Positions 62,065-64,000 of a stretch of DNA of 64,000 nt are shown piece after piece. Made by a program: the position numbers and the translations under genes. Under the pieces are notes generated by a model. That model worked only from the letters and a program-made list of their open reading frames with translations, made no database searches and had not been told where the DNA came from. Position 1 is the stretch's first letter; each line of letters opens with the position of its first letter. This stretch comes from Candidatus Saccharimonadales bacterium (GTDB lineage: Bacteria; Patescibacteriota; Saccharimonadia; Saccharimonadales; Saccharimonadaceae). The stretch spans positions 186,001 to 250,000 of the forward strand of contig JBDSSF010000001.1 of the NCBI GenBank assembly GCA_039928925.1, in the 5' to 3' direction.

Positions 62065-64000
62065 ATGACTGATAAAATACATTCTTCCGCTCATCACCAT
62101 CGTTCAAAAAAGATTATTAAACACACGTACGTTGTCATTGCGACTGGTGCTGCAATTCTTATTGGACTCCTCGTCACGTATTTTATTGCCATACACATTC
62201 TCAATGCTAAAAAAACGGATACAGCAAAAAATGAGATCGTAGGGGTTGGGCAACAAGTCAAAAAAGTCCGAACAGTTTCATCACAGCTTGGTTTTGCTGT
62301 TACATATAGTCCAGATGATTTATCAGCGACAGGCCAAGTAACAGACGGAAGCTCAACACCTTCACGTGTTACGGGTCAAGAGTTTGACGGGGCTGATCTT
62401 GAAACTTCACGGCCGTACGGTTTGATTCATATAGATTATCCGAAATCAGACACGAGCACTCTTGCGTCGAATCAATCGCTAACACTACTGACAAGTATAA
62501 GAAAAGATTATTTTACGAGTCGACTTTCTTTGCCAGAAAATAAAATGAAGAGTGAGATTGATCTCTGGGTAGATGATATTATTTCGCAAAAAAGTGCAGA
62601 TGGTGAAACTCCAGGTCAACCATCCGACGTGAATATTAATAATGTTGCATACAAAAAAATTACTTTCACACATGCGAATGATTCGTATGGTATTAAAGTA
62701 ATCCACACGACGACAATGTATGTCACCGTTCAGAATCATCGTCCATACTATGCAGAAATTAGTAATCAAACGGATGCTAACAAGAACCAAACTGCCGAAC
62801 TCGAGTCAGTCATTAAAACGGTTACATTTACATCATTTGATCAAACTAAACTAAGTAAAGCGAGCCTTGATATGACGCTTGCAAAGACAGCTAGTGCGCA
62901 GCAGTCATCATCTGATCTTTCACTACCAAGTGATGGTGCCAATGTACCGACACCACTTGATCCTAAAACAGTCGCTCAGGTTGTCGTAAAAAATCAAATT
63001 GCCGTCGTGAGGGTTGCGACGTTATATTGTAATGATCTGACACTTAGGTCAGGTGCGGCGACGCTTGCGCTCAAAGATGCATGTAGTGGTGGCATCGGAA
63101 GTGGCTCTATCGTATCTCGTGATGGTTATATCGCAACGAATGGCCACGTAGCTGTCGTGACGCCAAAAGACACCATTCAGGGCTATATTAATTTAGTATC
63201 AGATACAGATATACAGCAACAGCACATCGAAGACGTTGTGAGGTTTCTTGTTACCAGTGGAAAGATGAGTCAAACTCAAGGCAACGCTCTTATTCGAGAT
63301 GTTTCAGTTGGTAGTAGTGATGCAGTCGCCGCAGTACAGCAACTCCCATCTCTTATTGCTAATTCAGAAGTGACATCAGCTAATCAGGCTACTCGCTATG
63401 CTATCCAGCTAGGCAATACGCCAATCGAGATGAAGGCAAATGGCGCTAATCGGGTAGGTCTTAACTATTCGAGTACGGTTGTGCCAGCAAAATTTATTGG
63501 TGCTGATTATAACGCAGAAACTGCAGATCAAGATCTTGCAACTGGTAACTTTACGACGTCAGATGTTGCTATTCTCAAGATTGATGGCAACTATCCGAGT
63601 GTGCAGCTCGGTAGTATGGACAATGTAGCAGATGGTGATGAGTTGACTGCAATTGGCTTTCCGGCATTTGTTGATAACGGTCTTAATACTACTAAGTTAC
63701 GAACTGTTCCTAGTGTCACTCAGGGCATTGTATTATCCATTAGCACCGATAATGGGCAAGTGAGTGGCCGAAAGATTTTGCAAACGAATGTTCCAATAGG
63801 ACATGGAAATAGTGGAGGTCCGGCATTCTCAACTGACGGTAAGCAAATTGGACTGAATACATACAGTGCAATTACGTGCCCTGATCAGAAATGTTTTGGG
63901 GATGGAACAATTAGAGACATTGCTGATTATAAATCCCTGTTAAGTGAAAAGAATATTTCACTAAATACTGATAGCGATATTACGAAGCAATGGGATACTG
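62065..64000 (+). CDS. Membrane-anchored trypsin-like (HtrA-type) serine protease, 3' end cut by window
   Basis: 645 codons visible, open to the window edge. One N-terminal helix (YVVIATGAAILIGLLVTYFI) after a His-rich start, then a long extracellular region (about 280 residues), then a trypsin fold: IATNGHVAVV (His), TSDVAILKIDG (Asp), and GHGNSGGPAFSTDG (catalytic Ser). A PDZ domain may lie beyond the window. TATACT at 62049-62054 is 10 nt before the ATG. Likely protein quality control at the cell surface. Confidence 0.82.
   Translation, partial: MTDKIHSSAHHHRSKKIIKHTYVVIATGAAILIGLLVTYFIAIHILNAKKTDTAKNEIVGVGQQVKKVRTVSSQLGFAVTYSPDDLSATGQVTDGSSTPSRVTGQEFDGADLETSRPYGLIHIDYPKSDTSTLASNQSLTLLTSIRKDYFTSRLSLPENKMKSEIDLWVDDIISQKSADGETPGQPSDVNINNVAYKKITFTHANDSYGIKVIHTTTMYVTVQNHRPYYAEISNQTDANKNQTAELESVIKTVTFTSFDQTKLSKASLDMTLAKTASAQQSSSDLSLPSDGANVPTPLDPKTVAQVVVKNQIAVVRVATLYCNDLTLRSGAATLALKDACSGGIGSGSIVSRDGYIATNGHVAVVTPKDTIQGYINLVSDTDIQQQHIEDVVRFLVTSGKMSQTQGNALIRDVSVGSSDAVAAVQQLPSLIANSEVTSANQATRYAIQLGNTPIEMKANGANRVGLNYSSTVVPAKFIGADYNAETADQDLATGNFTTSDVAILKIDGNYPSVQLGSMDNVADGDELTAIGFPAFVDNGLNTTKLRTVPSVTQGIVLSISTDNGQVSGRKILQTNVPIGHGNSGGPAFSTDGKQIGLNTYSAITCPDQKCFGDGTIRDIADYKSLLSEKNISLNTDSDITKQWDT

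Noticed and set aside
1-64000. CRISPR array, rRNA genes, or a microbial rhodopsin
   Set aside because: No regular spaced repeats, no rRNA sequence, and no seven-helix protein with a retinal Lys motif were seen.
1-64000. UGA recoding (Gracilibacteria or Absconditabacteria code)
   Set aside because: Several genes end at TGA inside ATGA overlaps with the next start, and reading through would give no sensible extension.

Overview
The window looks like chromosome from a Candidate Phyla Radiation bacterium, most likely Saccharibacteria (TM7). This is inferred from gene content, not from a marker tree. The clues are a stand-alone cytochrome bo-type oxidase operon with NDH-2, a split transketolase in a compact central-carbon cluster, many small genes, AT-rich DNA with isolated GC-rich genes, and a high frequency of leaderless genes. 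TGA is used as a stop throughout (ATGA overlaps in the crt, sigma and pheST operons), so the UGA-recoded CPR lineages are unlikely.

Layout. 1-8.2 kb: end of a ferric-reductase-like flavocytochrome, small stress and hypothetical genes, a UvrA-like ABC protein, a soluble FNR-type reductase and an MFS pump. 8.4-13.3 kb: a tightly overlapping carotenoid operon crtE-crtB-crtI-crtYe-crtYf-crtEb, the gene set used by actinobacteria for C50 carotenoids. 13.5-17.4 kb: two tandem paralogous modules, each an ECF sigma factor plus a single-pass membrane protein that is probably its anti-sigma factor. 17.4-28.4 kb: an accessory island beside tRNA-Gln(CUG). It contains repeated cassette-boundary sequences resembling the tRNA 3' end, single-gene cassettes (YbaK-like, degenerate Nudix, DUF2726, unknowns), a relic of a serine recombinase, a diversity-generating-retroelement-type reverse transcriptase with an Avd-like protein and a GC-rich possible target, and a live-looking element (HUH Rep, coupled 30-aa ORF, pseudoknot-like RNA, large serine recombinase) whose recombinase gene runs into tRNA-Gln.

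28.5-46 kb: envelope genes (PAP2 phosphatase, RmuC, aquaporin), pheS-PNPOx-pheT, the cyoABCDE operon, NDH-2, a membrane FKBP, thioredoxin reductase and a GDPD phosphodiesterase. NDH-2 plus Cyo gives a minimal NADH to quinone to oxygen chain. 46-64 kb: pyrophosphatase, Rel, two GC-rich paralogous orphan genes, then GAPDH, RpiB, Rpe, split transketolase and class II aldolase (lower glycolysis and non-oxidative pentose phosphate pathway), two PfkB kinases, a CDP-alcohol phosphatidyltransferase-like protein, a LOG-like protein, UvrB and a membrane-anchored trypsin-like protease cut by the window end.

The main points for follow-up are the complete C50-type carotenoid operon in a probable CPR genome, the cassette array next to tRNA-Gln, the pseudoknot-capable 120-nt element in front of the recombinase, the oddly oriented RT/Avd/GC-rich trio, and about twenty genes whose -10 box lies 6-10 nt before the start codon.
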